NCBI GenBank assembly: GCA_037157565.1
Contig: JAZHRO010000019.1
Coordinates: 63,052,501 to 63,116,500 of the forward strand
DNA: 64,000 nt
Source of the DNA: Thalassia testudinum
Taxonomy: Eukaryota; Streptophyta; Magnoliopsida; Alismatales; Hydrocharitaceae
Direction: 5' to 3'
Positions 24,612 to 35,315 of the stretch are shown one piece after another. Position numbers and translations under genes: made by a program. The notes beneath the pieces were generated by a model. The model worked only from the letters and a program-made list of their open reading frames with translations. It was not told the origin of the DNA and searched no databases. How positions within the stretch are numbered: the stretch's first letter is position 1; each line of letters starts with the position of its first letter.

Positions 24612-25081
24612 ACCCCTTATTTATTGTTTTGAAGTTGTAGTGTCCATTTTGCCCCCACTCCTTGCAACTATAAAAGGAGACTCCCTCCATACAAAATTCT
24701 CATCCCTTCTTTCTCCTCTCTACCCCTCCAAAGCTCAAAAGAAGCTTGTCCCACACACGGGATGCTTCTTGCGAGATAAAGTCCAATTTTCGTTCCCCTT
24801 CAGAAGTGGATCCCGCGACGATGACGGCGTGCTGCTCCGTTCCCGTTCTTCTGCTTCGTTCTCCTTCGTCCTGCTTCATTCTCCTTCGTCCAGGCGTCAT
24901 CCCGTCCGGCTCGTCCTCCAAGCATTCGTCGAGGAGGATAACTTCTCTCCCCCATTCTTATTTACATCTTTTCTAGTGTAGAATTTCCTGCTTTATAGTG
25001 TAATTGATTTTCTGCTTTCTAGTGTAATTTTTATTTAGTTTGATTATATAAATAATTAAAATATTGAATGCATGTTCTATT

Positions 25082-25116
<35 letters not shown>

Positions 25117-25338
25117 TAGTTTGATAGCTCCATTGTAATTATATCGCCTTGCTTAACAAAAATCCTAAAAAAATATAATTGCGAATATAGATCAACGTAG
25201 CCTCCCTATGTTCGACCCGGAATTCTTTTCGGTATAAATTTTATTTGTTGAACATGAATTCTTCGCTTTCGAACTACAACGACAGGTTTTCCAAAAAGCA
25301 AACACGTAAGCATAGCGTTTGAAAACCGTTCAACATTT

Positions 25339-25356
25339 TGGCGCCGTTGCCGGGGA
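25339..25356 (+). other. Primer binding site (tRNA-Asp) of element A
   Basis: TGGCGCCGTTGCCGGGGA, three bases after the LTR end; complementary to the plant tRNA-Asp 3' end as in Athila-group elements. It is the intact reference for the mutated sites of C and F. Confidence 0.9.
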
Positions 25357-26579
25357 GGCAACGATTTCCGATCTTTTCTTCGCATTTCTTGCACTTTATT
25401 TGTTTTCTAACTAGCTTTCTCTTGTGTCTATTGTTTTGCAGAGACCTCCATCAAGGAATCAACAAGCGGTAGACTAGAGTAAAGTGCAGTTGAAGACAAC
25501 TGTAAGTGCTTCCCCATTCTTTCCCCCTCCATAGATTTCATTCTCCACATTAAATCCAAATCCCAATTAACCTAGGTGTTTGCATAAATCCTAGGAATAG
25601 TTTGGTTGTTTGGATTTTCACTCACATTCATTCCACCTTCATTCATAAAAAAATAATAAAAAGATAATCTTGTGGGGTAATTTTCAACAAACACACAACA
25701 CACACCCACATTCAAGGCACTTGATCAACTTGATTTGTTTTCTACTCAACCGGGTTCTGATCTGTGGAACCGATACACACAAAGCAAAATATAACAGAGT
25801 AGAAATCATTCTAGGTTAATCATCTTTGAGTGCCTAACTTAGTGGTGCATTTGTGGCCAGTTGTTTGAGTTGTCTGGGCCACACCACTTTATTTTAAAAC
25901 CAACTCATCAAGTAGCTCCTCCTTAGGGTTTTCAATCTAGGTATATTCCAGGCACTCCACTTTCTTTCTGATTTTAAAGGAAAACAATCTTCACCTGTGT
26001 TTTACAACTTGGTTTGCCTAGAAACTTGATTGCAATTCACCTAATTTGAAACCCTAAAAGCTACTTAAGCAAGATTTGAACACTAAAATTCACACATTAT
26101 CAATAATCTTGCTTGAAAACCCTGGTTGTGCACGCACTTACACAAATCTCAATCAATCATTAAGGGCACAACCCATTGTAAGGGCTCATAACATTCCATA
26201 AGCACCACAATCCCATGCCTTAATAAAATTGAGTAGACGTTGGCCTTAAGGTTTGATTCGCTCTTCAGGGCCTAGTCTGAGATTATATTTGATTAACCTA
26301 CTTGTACTGATTAATCTGATGTCTAGCTAGGGGAGTAGAGTCAAACGATCGCGGCTGGGGGGTACACTAGGAACCGGAGGCGAAAGCCAAAGGAAGAACC
26401 TTCTCCCCAGTCCCTCCTTCTAACTGGTTCGATTAAACAGACATAAGTAGAGTAAATCACTTACAGTCTTAAGGCTAATTTTGGGAGTCAGTAGATCCTT
26501 AGGCTACCCCACTTAAGGACAGCCTTGTTTGTTGTGCTGCAGGGTCCCTATCCCCAGTACTTCCGACCTTCCCTAGTTT
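25357..26579 (+). other. 5' leader of element A
   Basis: 1.2 kb of untranslated leader, AT-rich with repeated ACAC and TTCA runs and a G-rich segment near 26350. No frame of note. The packaging signal presumably lies here (inference). Confidence 0.6.
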
Positions 26580-28208
26580 ATGCTGGGAAGACGGTCATTG
26601 AATCCCCAATTGGAAGGACCGTTAGAACATTCTAGGAGGCGCAAGTTAGATTTTGGTCAATTTAATCCCATGGCCGAACAACAACCTCCTCTGCTTGAAA
26701 ATTCACAGGAAGAATTTCGAAGGCAGCTGGAACAAATGCAGAGAATGCAGGAATGGTTCCAGAGAATGCAGGGCGCTCAGCCCTTGAAGGATTTTTATGA
26801 TCCTTCGAATTACGGGGAACGTCCTGGCGTCCAGATTCCAGCCGGTGACGTAGAAATCAAGCCCCAGGTGTTAAGCCTGATTAAACATTATCATAGGCTT
26901 GGCTCCGAAGATCCGTTTCAGCACTTGGAAGATTTGGCCACTTTGGTCCAGACCACCAAGGCTCGAAACGTTAAGGAGGAGCAAATGATCATGAGGCTCT
27001 TCCCCCACTCTCTTAGGGATAAAGCCGTGCATTGGTATAGAACAATAGGAAGACCAATTACAACTTGGAATAAGTTGAAATCGGCCTTTCTGAAGAAATT
27101 CTTCTCAGTCGGTCGTACCAATGCTTTGAGACGGGCAATCACTACCTTTACCCAGCGGCCGGGGGAGCAGTTTCATATGGCCTGGGAGCGATTCCAGGAC
27201 TTATTGCGGAGGTGTCCACACCACGAGGTGCCAAAATGGCAACTCGTGCAGATCTTCTATCATGGGTTGAATGAGCAACTCAGAAACCATGTGGATGCTT
27301 TTTGCGGAGGCAATTTCCTCAATAAAGATGCAGATAGTGCACATGATTTATTTGAGGAAATGAGTGAGAATTCAATTAATCATGCCTCCATGGATACTTT
27401 TAACCGGTCCCAGCAACCCAGGTCAAATGTCAATGAAGTCCATGACTCTCATTCATTTGATATGGAATTGATTTGTAATAAACTTGATAAGGTGGACTTG
27501 GTTGCTAAAAGAATGGAAGAGTGGATAGCTGGCAATTCTATGAACAACTCTCAATCCACTCAATCCCAAAATTTGGGATTCCATTCCTCACGAGCTTCTT
27601 CTGGACGGGAGTTCGTGAATCAACTCGATGCAACTCAACCTATGAGTCAGCATTTTTCGGAACCCCATGGGTTCCCAACTGGGGCCTTTGATCCCGGTTT
27701 TTCTGATCCTTCCCTTTCTTTCTCTCCATCCTCACCCTATGAGGATGTCTGTGCTGTACAAGAGAATGTTAGATCCAATCCCTACTCAAATGCCTATAAT
27801 CCAGGTTGGAGAAACCACCCTAACTTCTCTTGGAAAAATCCGGGGCAACAGACCCAATTCCGACCCAGCAACTATGCTCCGCAACGACCAATGGGTCAAG
27901 GTCAAGTATATACTCAATTGCCTTCGAATCAGGTCAATCAGCCAGCTTGGAATGCCCGTCAACCTGCAGGGCAGGCTGATTTGAACCGTCAAATGGTAGA
28001 GATGCAAGGATCTATGCTCCAGCTTATGCAGCAAATGAGAAACTCATTGGACAACTTGCAATCCGGGCTCATTGCTAACTCTCGTCAACTCGGATCTCTA
28101 CCATCCCAACCCGTACCCAAGCCGCGAAACATTATTAATTCGGGCAATCAAGCCCAAGGGTACGAAAATCAGAGGGACCTGCACGCACATGCTCAGGTGG
28201 TTGAGTAG
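26580..28208 (+). CDS. gag: Gag of element A
   Basis: 542 codons from the ATG (MLGRRSLNPQ) to a TAG; element C starts its gag with MFGRRSQN, supporting this start. Gag forms the cytoplasmic particle in which the RNA is copied. The retrotransposon Gag core spans about residues 137-235 (IMRLFPHSLRDKAVHWYRT, then TTWNKLKSAFLKKFF, EQFHMAWERFQDLLRRCPHH, KWQLVQIFYHGL). A DLVAKRMEEW-type helix follows near residue 305, then a Pro/Asn/Gln-rich tail. No CCHC knuckle is visible, which is common in the Athila group. The TAG at 28206-28208 is in frame with pol. The aligned region of B has no stop there, so the TAG may be either a mutation or a lineage-specific gag-pol boundary. Confidence 0.9.
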   Translation: MLGRRSLNPQLEGPLEHSRRRKLDFGQFNPMAEQQPPLLENSQEEFRRQLEQMQRMQEWFQRMQGAQPLKDFYDPSNYGERPGVQIPAGDVEIKPQVLSLIKHYHRLGSEDPFQHLEDLATLVQTTKARNVKEEQMIMRLFPHSLRDKAVHWYRTIGRPITTWNKLKSAFLKKFFSVGRTNALRRAITTFTQRPGEQFHMAWERFQDLLRRCPHHEVPKWQLVQIFYHGLNEQLRNHVDAFCGGNFLNKDADSAHDLFEEMSENSINHASMDTFNRSQQPRSNVNEVHDSHSFDMELICNKLDKVDLVAKRMEEWIAGNSMNNSQSTQSQNLGFHSSRASSGREFVNQLDATQPMSQHFSEPHGFPTGAFDPGFSDPSLSFSPSSPYEDVCAVQENVRSNPYSNAYNPGWRNHPNFSWKNPGQQTQFRPSNYAPQRPMGQGQVYTQLPSNQVNQPAWNARQPAGQADLNRQMVEMQGSMLQLMQQMRNSLDNLQSGLIANSRQLGSLPSQPVPKPRNIINSGNQAQGYENQRDLHAHAQVVE

Positions 28209-28244
28209 GGTTCCTCATCTTCTTCTTCTGCTAATCAACAATTC

Positions 28245-30446
28245 ATGGTCAATCAAGCCCCTCCAATCATTCCTAACCCTCCCCAAGACCCAAATTCTTA
28301 CGCTTCTGCAAATTCTGTCACTTTGAGGAGTGGTAAGAAGACTCAGGATTCACAACCACACTATTCTGATCTTTTGAATCCTGAAGAATCTGAGGAAAGA
28401 GAGGAGAATTCTGGAGGAGAAATCAATGCTCAGGAACCTGATTCCAAAGATCTGACTCATGTTCCTTTTCCTGAAGCTTTAGCCAAAGCAAAGAAGAAGA
28501 AGTCTGTTAATAGCAATGAGGAGCTTCTGAATTTATTTAAGAATGTTGAGATCAATATTCCGCTCCTTGATGCTATCAAGCACATACCGGCTTACGCAAA
28601 ATTTTTAAAGGAATTATGTACACAAAAGCGTAAGTCGAGAGAATCTGTTCCGAGGAAGGTGGTACTCTCCGAGCAGGCTAGCTCTGTTATCCTGCACTAC
28701 CTCCCTCAGAAAAAGAGAGATCCTGGTGCTCCTTTGATTTCTTGCGTTATCGGAGATTACACATTTGATAGAGCACTTTTGGATCTCGGTGCATCCATCA
28801 ACCTAATTCCGACTTCTCTTTATGAGAAGTTTGGGTTAGGTGAACTTCGGCCAACTTCAGTAACGCTACAGTTAGCAGACCGTTCGGTCACAAACCCGCG
28901 AGGTGTTATTGAAGATGTTATAGTTAAGGTCAAGGATTTCTATTTTCCTGTAGATTTCCTTATCCTTGACATGGATGTACCAGATAATCTGAGGAACACG
29001 CCCATCATTCTGGGGCGTCCGTTCCTGGCTACCGCAAAGGCCAACATTAATTGTGAAAGCGGTAGCATGGAAATCGCCTTTGGGGACCAACGAATGAAAT
29101 TGGATATTTTTAAGGCGATCAACAAATTTGAGGATTGTGGATTTATTGAGGAACTTGATGAGGATAATGTTAATATTGAAACTTGTTTGACAGTTTCTTC
29201 AATTGAAAGTTCCTCTTTGGTTGATGAATTTGACCCGCAACCCTCTGACCTGACATCTTCGGAAGAGGTTACTGATCTTGTTCACTCAAAACCTCTTCCT
29301 CTTGTTGAATCTTCAGCATCTACCCTACCATCAATCATTACCCCACCCCAGCTTGAATTGAAACAATTGCCTGAGAATTTAAAATATCAATTTTTAGGAC
29401 CGCAGAATACGCTCCCTATGATTTTTAGTGCTAAATTGACAAAGGAGCAAGAGATTAAATTGATTAAGGTCCTAAAAGAACATAAGGAGGCAATTGGTTG
29501 GACCATTCATGACCTTAGGGGGATCGAGCCATTTTACTGTAATCATAGAATATTTTTGGAAGATGGATCCCGCCCTTCTCGCCAGATGCAGAGGAGATTG
29601 AATCCAAATATGCGAGAAGTGGTCAAAAAGGAAATCATCAAGTGGCTCGATGCAGGAATTATTTATCCAATCTCTGACAGTCCCTGGGTAAGTCCCGTTC
29701 AGATTATTCCAAAGAAAGCTGGGATTACTGTTGTGACTATTAAGAGAGGAGAATCTGTCACAACTCGTTCAGCTTCCTCTTGGAGAGTTTGTATTAATTA
29801 CAGGAAACTGAACACAACCACTAAAAAGGATCATTTTCCCTTGCCCTTCATTGATCAAATCTTGGAAAAATTAGCTAGGCAGAAGTACTTCTGTTTTCTT
29901 GATGGCCACTCGGGATACAACCAAGTTCCTATCCATCCCGAGGATCAGGAAAAAACTACTTTCACCTGTCCCTACGAAACCTTTGCTTTTCGTAGGATGC
30001 CTTTTCGGTTATGCAATGCACCTGCGACTTTTCAAAGATGTATGCTAGCCATATTTTCCGACATGGTGGGAGAGTTTATGGAAGTCTTCATGGATGATTT
30101 CTCTATTTTCGGAGAATCATTTGACTCTTGCTTGACTAATTTGGAAATGATTCTTAAGCGATGCATCAAGACACGACTGGTCCTTAGCTGGGAAAAGAGT
30201 CATTTCATGGCCCAAGAGGGCATCGTTTTGGGTCATGTAATCTCTGAACGAGGAATTGAAGTGGACAAAGCTAAGGTTGATGCTATCGCTAAACTTCCTC
30301 ATCCCACATCTATTAAACAAATCAGATCATTTCTTGGCCATGTGGGATTTTATCGAAGATTCATCAAGGATTTCTCGAAGGTTGCTCGTCCTTTGAGCAA
30401 TCTTCTTGCCAAAGAAACGCCATTTGTTTTTGACGAATCATGCTGA
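28245..30446 (+). CDS. pol: Pol part 1 of element A: protease and reverse transcriptase
   Basis: 733 codons in the gag frame; the frame is open back to the gag TAG, so the ATG at 28245 is only the first Met. The aspartic protease motif LLDLGASINLIPTS lies near residue 177. RT begins around residue 465 (KWLDAGIIYPISDSPWVSPV), continues through WRVCINYRKLN, FCFLDGHSGYNQ and FRLCNAPATFQRCMLAIF, and has catalytic FMDDF at 615-619 (30087-30101), the variant of YxDD used by Athila/Tat elements. The connection region has [20 protein letters not shown]. The frame is closed by TGA at 30444-30446, in the same frame as the RNase H-integrase part. That splits what was one polyprotein, and unless read through the element cannot make RNase H or integrase. 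Confidence 0.9.
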   Translation: MVNQAPPIIPNPPQDPNSYASANSVTLRSGKKTQDSQPHYSDLLNPEESEEREENSGGEINAQEPDSKDLTHVPFPEALAKAKKKKSVNSNEELLNLFKNVEINIPLLDAIKHIPAYAKFLKELCTQKRKSRESVPRKVVLSEQASSVILHYLPQKKRDPGAPLISCVIGDYTFDRALLDLGASINLIPTSLYEKFGLGELRPTSVTLQLADRSVTNPRGVIEDVIVKVKDFYFPVDFLILDMDVPDNLRNTPIILGRPFLATAKANINCESGSMEIAFGDQRMKLDIFKAINKFEDCGFIEELDEDNVNIETCLTVSSIESSSLVDEFDPQPSDLTSSEEVTDLVHSKPLPLVESSASTLPSIITPPQLELKQLPENLKYQFLGPQNTLPMIFSAKLTKEQEIKLIKVLKEHKEAIGWTIHDLRGIEPFYCNHRIFLEDGSRPSRQMQRRLNPNMREVVKKEIIKWLDAGIIYPISDSPWVSPVQIIPKKAGITVVTIKRGESVTTRSASSWRVCINYRKLNTTTKKDHFPLPFIDQILEKLARQKYFCFLDGHSGYNQVPIHPEDQEKTTFTCPYETFAFRRMPFRLCNAPATFQRCMLAIFSDMVGEFMEVFMDDFSIFGESFDSCLTNLEMILKRCIKTRLVLSWEKSHFMAQEGIVLGHVISERGIEVDKAKVDAIAKLPHPTSIKQIRSFLGHVGFYRRFIKDFSKVARPLSNLLAKETPFVFDESC

Positions 30447-32216
30447 AAGGCATTTGATTTTCTGAAAACAACAGTCACCTGTGCTCCAATTTTGCAACCA
30501 CCAATTTGGACAGCCTCATTTGAGATCATGACCGACGCTTCTGATTACGCGGTCGGGGCTGTCCTAGGTCAGAAAATTGACCGAAAGCCCTCTGTCATTT
30601 ACTACGCTAGTAAAACTCTGGATGAAGGCCAGAGGAATTACACTGTTACTGAAAAGGAATTACTAGCTGTAGTATTTGCGTTGGAAAAATTCAGGGCTTA
30701 TCTCTTGGGGTCTCATGTTATTGTTTATACCGACCACTCGGCCTTGAGACATCTCTTGGCTAAAAAGGATGCTAAACCCCGGCTTATTCGTTGGATTCTT
30801 CTTCTTCAAGAATTTGATCTTGAAATCAAGGATAAAGCCGGGGTGCAAAATGTGGTAGCGGATCATTTGTTGAGACTCCTAGGTGATTCTTCTTGTCCGG
30901 ACATTCCGATTGCTGACACTTTTCCGGACGAAACCATTCTTACAGTTTTAGGTGTCCACACCCCATGGTTTGCTGACATTGTTAACTATTTGGCCGTTGG
31001 TCAAATCCCCCAGGATTGGACCAAGCAACAACAGGATAGACTTAAATCTGAGGCCAAATACTACTTTTGGGAGGACCCTGAACTGTATCGCATCGGCTCT
31101 GATCAGATTATTCGCCGATGCTTACCGGAGAATGAATTCAACAATATACTCGAGTTCTGCCATGCATCTGGGTGTAGTGGACATTTCTCCGGGAGAAAGA
31201 CAGCTGCAAAAATCTTGCAATCTGGCTTCTATTGGCCGTCTTTATTCAAGGATGCCCAGGACTTCTCAAGGTCATGTTCTCGATGTCAGTCACTCGGGAA
31301 CATAACTAAGAGAGACATGATGCCCCTAAACCCTATTCTTCCTGTAAAAATTTTTGATGTTTGGGGCATCGATTTCATGGGACCCTTTATCCCTTCATTT
31401 GGACATCAGTACATTCTTGTTGCTGTTGATTATGTGTCCAGATGGATTGAGGCAATTCCCACCCGAACCAATGACCACAAGGTGGTCATCAATTTTGTCA
31501 AGAAAAATATCTTCAGTAGGTTCGGGATTCCGAGGGCTATCATCAGTGATGGTGGCACTCATTTTACTAATGCCCAATTTCGGAATTTATTGGCCAAATA
31601 CGGGGTTAACCATCGAATTTCCACACCTTACCATCCCCAAATGAATGAACAAGCCGAGATCTCCAATCGAGAGATCAAGAACATGCTGCAAAAAATGGTT
31701 AGGCCTGATCGCAAGGATTGGACTCAAAAGCTTGAGAACGCTCTTTGGGCCTACCGTACGGCATATGAAACGCCCATCGACATGTCTCCATTCCATTTGG
31801 TGTATAGAAAGGCATGCCATCTACCCGTAGAGATTGAACACAGGGCATTCTGGGCAATCAAACAATGCAATTTAGATCTGAATCTAGCTGGAAAGACCAG
31901 GAAACTCCAACTATCTGAGTTAGAGGAGCTTAGAAATGATGCTTATGAGAATGCCAAGATCTACAAGGCTCGAACCAAAGCTCTACATGATCAATTGATT
32001 TCCCGCAAGAGCTTTGAGCCAAACCAGAAGGTCTGGTTATTTGATTCTAAACTTAAGCTCTTTCCTGGTAAACTTAGATCTAAATGGAATGGCCCATTCA
32101 TAATTGATCAGATTTTTCCTAATGGTGCCGTTCAGATTTCTGACCCAAAGACGGGTAATACCTTTAAAGTCAACGGTCAACGTTTGAAGCCTGTTGTTGA
32201 CTGTAATCTTCCATAA
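30447..32216 (+). CDS. pol: Pol part 2 of element A: RNase H and integrase
   Basis: 590 open codons after the premature TGA. RNase H shows its acidic set in [22 protein letters not shown] and VVADHLL (about 30530-30870). The integrase zinc finger is H-x6-H ([13 protein letters not shown]) and C-x2-C (SCSRCQ). The catalytic core has D in [10 protein letters not shown] in [10 protein letters not shown] and E in [10 protein letters not shown]. The C-terminal part ([19 protein letters not shown], then [10 protein letters not shown]) is complete; there is no chromodomain, as expected for the Athila group. RNase H degrades the template RNA and integrase joins the cDNA to chromosomal DNA. All catalytic residues are present. 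Without read-through this part lacks its own start and is probably silent. Confidence 0.88.
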   Translation, partial: KAFDFLKTTVTCAPILQPPIWTASFEIMTDASDYAVGAVLGQKIDRKPSVIYYASKTLDEGQRNYTVTEKELLAVVFALEKFRAYLLGSHVIVYTDHSALRHLLAKKDAKPRLIRWILLLQEFDLEIKDKAGVQNVVADHLLRLLGDSSCPDIPIADTFPDETILTVLGVHTPWFADIVNYLAVGQIPQDWTKQQQDRLKSEAKYYFWEDPELYRIGSDQIIRRCLPENEFNNILEFCHASGCSGHFSGRKTAAKILQSGFYWPSLFKDAQDFSRSCSRCQSLGNITKRDMMPLNPILPVKIFDVWGIDFMGPFIPSFGHQYILVAVDYVSRWIEAIPTRTNDHKVVINFVKKNIFSRFGIPRAIISDGGTHFTNAQFRNLLAKYGVNHRISTPYHPQMNEQAEISNREIKNMLQKMVRPDRKDWTQKLENALWAYRTAYETPIDMSPFHLVYRKACHLPVEIEHRAFWAIKQCNLDLNLAGKTRKLQLSELEELRNDAYENAKIYKARTKALHDQLISRKSFEPNQKVWLFDSKLKLFPGKLRSKWNGPFIIDQIFPNGAVQISDPKTGNTFKVNGQRLKPVVDCNLP

Positions 32217-33633
32217 CCCGTCTCAGACTCTGTTGCTCTAGCCATTCTGTGACTTCTTTGGCTAGACTTCGCCTAGCTGACGGCATTAAACTCAGCAATT
32301 GTACATATGACACAAGGCTGATACGAGCTTCATATCCAGGTGACATCTTTCATATTCTACCCTTTCTTTCATGTCTCTTTTTCAATGAGGACATTGCATC
32401 AGCTAGGCATGGGGGGGTGGATTCATTCTTGAATTATTTGGTCAGCCTTGTGAAATCCATGTAAATTGTCTCTCTTCTTATTTAAAAAAATTAAAAAAAA
32501 AGAAAATTAGGAAGGATTAGTTGGACATTAGGACTTTTCAATCCTAAGAAATTTTACATTAGGATCTGAACACAAAGACCCCTCAGGTCTTTGGACTTAA
32601 TTAGCCTGTGTATCCACTAAAATGTGGATTTGTTTTTGAGTCCTCGCCATCTTAATTCTTTCGTAATTGGAGTAAATAAGTTATGGTGATAAGTACACGA
32701 CTTATCAACCCACCCTCTGCTTTGAGGGAATTTTAAGTCTTAAGCATCTACACACTTTCTTTGCACTGATTCGTTGTTCGATGATTTTAACGGAAATTGG
32801 GTAGCTAATGAACCTTCTAGGGTGATATGGCTGGCAAGTTATCGTGGGTAACAACCCATAGGTAGGTTGTCCAGAGCCCAGTCACTGGACCTTTCTTAGT
32901 TTGCTGCCTTTAGGTAAATCTTAGACTAGGGAAGCCACCTACTTTTAAAAAAAAAAAAGGAGAAAAGAACAAAAAGAAATAAGCCACACTTCGCCGCACG
33001 AGTATGGCTGGTAAGTTGTCGGTGGTAATAGCTCATTGACCGGTTGTCCAGAACCCAGCTCAGAAAATGCACTAAAAATTCCCAAAACACTTAGGAAGAA
33101 GTGGAGAAGTAGAATAAACCGGGGAGATAGACACTGGATTCACCCTTGTGTTGACCCTGTAAAAAAAAAAATAATAAAAGTAGGGAGAAAGCTATCGGTT
33201 GTAAAGATACACTTTTAGGTAGAATTCTGGTTAGGTCACCTAGAGGCGTAGAAATCCGAAGTCCGTTTTAATTACCGGTCAACGAGTCTATCACAATCAC
33301 AATAAGATGTTAAAGCTTAGGGTTCTCATCAAATTTTGGGTGAGTTGAATGGTCGTAGAAAGCCACTCTTAAACCCAAAAATTTGAAAATCAAAAAAATT
33401 AGAAAAGAGAAAAAGAGAAAAAAAAGAAATTTTTCTTTTAATAAGGCGAGGGCTTGAGGCGGTCTGCATTTTGGCTGATACCCAGGCATTGTTGTGTCTT
33501 TGAAAGTTCAGTTCCTAAGTAGACAATTTCTTAATGATTGAAAAATAACTCAAGTCCAAATAATCCAACCTAATTCTTTTATAAATAGCATATAGTTTTT
33601 GCTAGGGACTAGCAAAAGATAGGCATGGGGGTA
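32217..33633 (+). other. 3' non-coding region of element A with internal G-rich motif, hairpin and PPT
   Basis: 1.4 kb where Athila elements may carry an env-like frame; none is seen. The internal motif ATGAGGACATTG...GGCATGGGGGGGTGGA is at 32386-32421. The hairpin TTTTGCTAG-GGA-CTAGCAAAA is at 33597-33617, directly followed by the polypurine tract gataggcatgggggta (33618-33633) and the LTR. Confidence 0.75.
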
Positions 33634-34236
33634 TGATGTAAACACATTTACACTACTTAAAATGTCTATTTATGCATGTTCTTAAGCATAGGATTGCATT
33701 TCATGATATAAATATTGCATTACATTCATCATCTTGCATTTAGAGTAGTTTGAATAAAATGGAGGTTAATTGTCTCCTTTTATGTGCTTGGACAGGGCAA
33801 ATATTTTATCAGGGCCTCCGATCAAAGATCCAACCGTATGGATGCGATCAGGGCGACGATTGGAGTTCAATGACTCCAAGATTGCCCTAATCAGGCATCC
33901 GTAGCATCAGATAGTGACTCGGGAACCCTAGAAGATCAAAGGCCAGGATGATGTAAATCCACACTTCAGATGATAAATCCGACCGCATGGATGAATTCGG
34001 ATCGATGATTGCAGCCCAATGAAACAAAAATCGAGTCAATCCGACATCCGTGGCACCATCTACAACTTCCAGAAGATGGACGGCCAAGATGGCACCATGT
34101 GGCACCATCTCAGCAACCCAAGCGGCCGCTTCATCTTGTGAAGGCCCCGCGCCCGATCGCTCTTCGCTGTTGGATCTTAATCCAACGGCTGTGGCCGCTC
34201 GCTTTTAAAAGCGTCCGCTCGACCATCCGCGCCCCA

Positions 34237-34287
34237 TAGCGCAGTGGTCGAGCGCGCTATCGCGAGCGCTGGGCGCGAGTTCGAGCC
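34237..34287 (+). other. tRNA-like A-box/B-box module in A 3' LTR
   Basis: TAGCGCAGTGG (34237-34247) and GAGTTCGAGCC (34277-34287), starts 40 bases apart. This copy has the better A-box of the two LTRs. Confidence 0.42.
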
Positions 34288-34565
34288 GTGGAGAGGGGGC
34301 TGGAAGGCGCGGCGATTGGGCGTGGGTGGAGCGTCAGATGGAGATCGGATGGCCGCACGCGCCCGATAGCGTCGACGCGCGATTAGACGCGCAATCGGAC
34401 GTGCAATCAGATGCGTGGGGGGCGCGCAACGCAGCGGGCGCGGACACATCTTAAGCCATCCGATCTCGCGATCGGACGGCTGAAAAGCGCTGGACGTGCG
34501 TGGACATTGATAAGCGGGCAGCCGAGGAGGCGCGCGTGGGCGCGGAAGATACGCCTACGTTGGGG

Positions 34566-34595
34566 CTTTAGTGACGGATTTATCCGTCACTAAAG
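34566..34595 (+). promoter_or_regulatory. Perfect 30-base palindrome upstream of the LTR TATA box
   Basis: CTTTAGTGACGGAT, two T, then ATCCGTCACTAAAG: 14-bp perfect stem, two-base loop, ending 57 bases before the TATA box at 34653. It contains TGACG on both strands, a bZIP-type core. Confidence 0.6.
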
Positions 34596-35058
34596 ACCCC
34601 TTATTTATTGTTTTGAAGTTGTAGTGTCTATTTTGCTCCCACTCCTTGCAACTATAAAAGGAGACCCCCTCCATACGAAATTCTCATCCCTTCTTTCTCC
34701 TCTCTACCCCTCCAAAGCTCAAAAGAAGCTTGTCCCACACCCGGGATGCTTCTTGCGAGATAAAGTCCAATTTTCGTTCCCCTTCAGAAGTGGATCCCGC
34801 GACGACGACGGCGTGCTGCTCCGTTCCCATTCTTCTGCTTCGTTCTCCTTCGTCCTGCTTCGTTCTCCTTCGTCCAGGCGTCGTCCCGTCCGGCTCGTCC
34901 TCCAAGCATTCGTCGAGGAGGATAACTTCTCTCTCCCATTCTTATTTACAACTTTTCTAGTGTAGAATTTCCTGCTTTATAGTGTAATTAATTTTCCGCT
35001 TTCTAGTGTAATTTTTATTTAGTTTGATTATATAAACAATTGAAATATTCAATGCATG

Positions 35059-35090
<32 letters not shown>

Positions 35091-35315
35091 TTTAGTTTGA
35101 TAGCTCCATTGTAATTATATCGCCTTGCTTAACAAAAATCCTAAAAAAATATAATTGCGAATATAGATCAACGTAGCCTCCCTGTGTTCGAGCTGGAATT
35201 CTTTTCAGTATAAATTTTATTTGTTGAACACGAATTCTTCGATTTCGGACAACAACGACAGGTTTTCCAAAACCAAACACGTAAGCGTAGAGTTCGAAAA
35301 TCGTTCAACACAACC

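Larger units (their letters stand above)
23696..25335 (+). repeat. 5' LTR of element A
   Basis: 1640 bp, TGATGTAAAC...GTTCAACA. TATA box TATAAAA at 24669-24675. A 30-base palindrome upstream of it (24582-24611) has one mismatch. A tRNA-like module is at 24299-24349. A CT microsatellite (25083-25117) lies in the downstream half. Since LTR RNA starts shortly after the TATA box, U3 is roughly 23696-24700. Confidence 0.92.
23696..35310 (+). mobile_element. Element A: nearly intact Athila-like Ty3/gypsy retrotransposon
   Basis: 11,615 bp on the plus strand, flanked by CAACC (23691-23695 and 35311-35315), inserted in the integrase gene of B. Order: 5' LTR, primer site 25339-25356, 1.2-kb leader, gag 26580, pol to 32216, 1.4-kb 3' non-coding region, polypurine tract, 3' LTR. 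The LTRs differ at about 11 sites in the first 300 bases by eye, plus some indels, making it the freshest element here. Gag and pol share one frame, broken by a TAG and a TGA. No additional RNase H or env frame was seen. Confidence 0.93.
33634..35310 (+). repeat. 3' LTR of element A
   Basis: 1677 bp, same ends as the 5' copy. It differs by point changes and an extra segment near 34440-34500. TATA box 34653-34659; perfect palindrome 34566-34595; tRNA-like module 34237-34287; CT microsatellite near 35063-35092. Confidence 0.92.

Noticed and set aside
28206..28208. Programmed read-through of the gag TAG in element A
   Set aside because: The following G is only weakly suggestive, and B has no stop there; kept as a question, not as a feature.
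32217..33633. env-like gene after pol in element A (also 49152-50474 in C)
   Set aside because: No frame longer than about 75 codons, no membrane segment; treated as non-coding.
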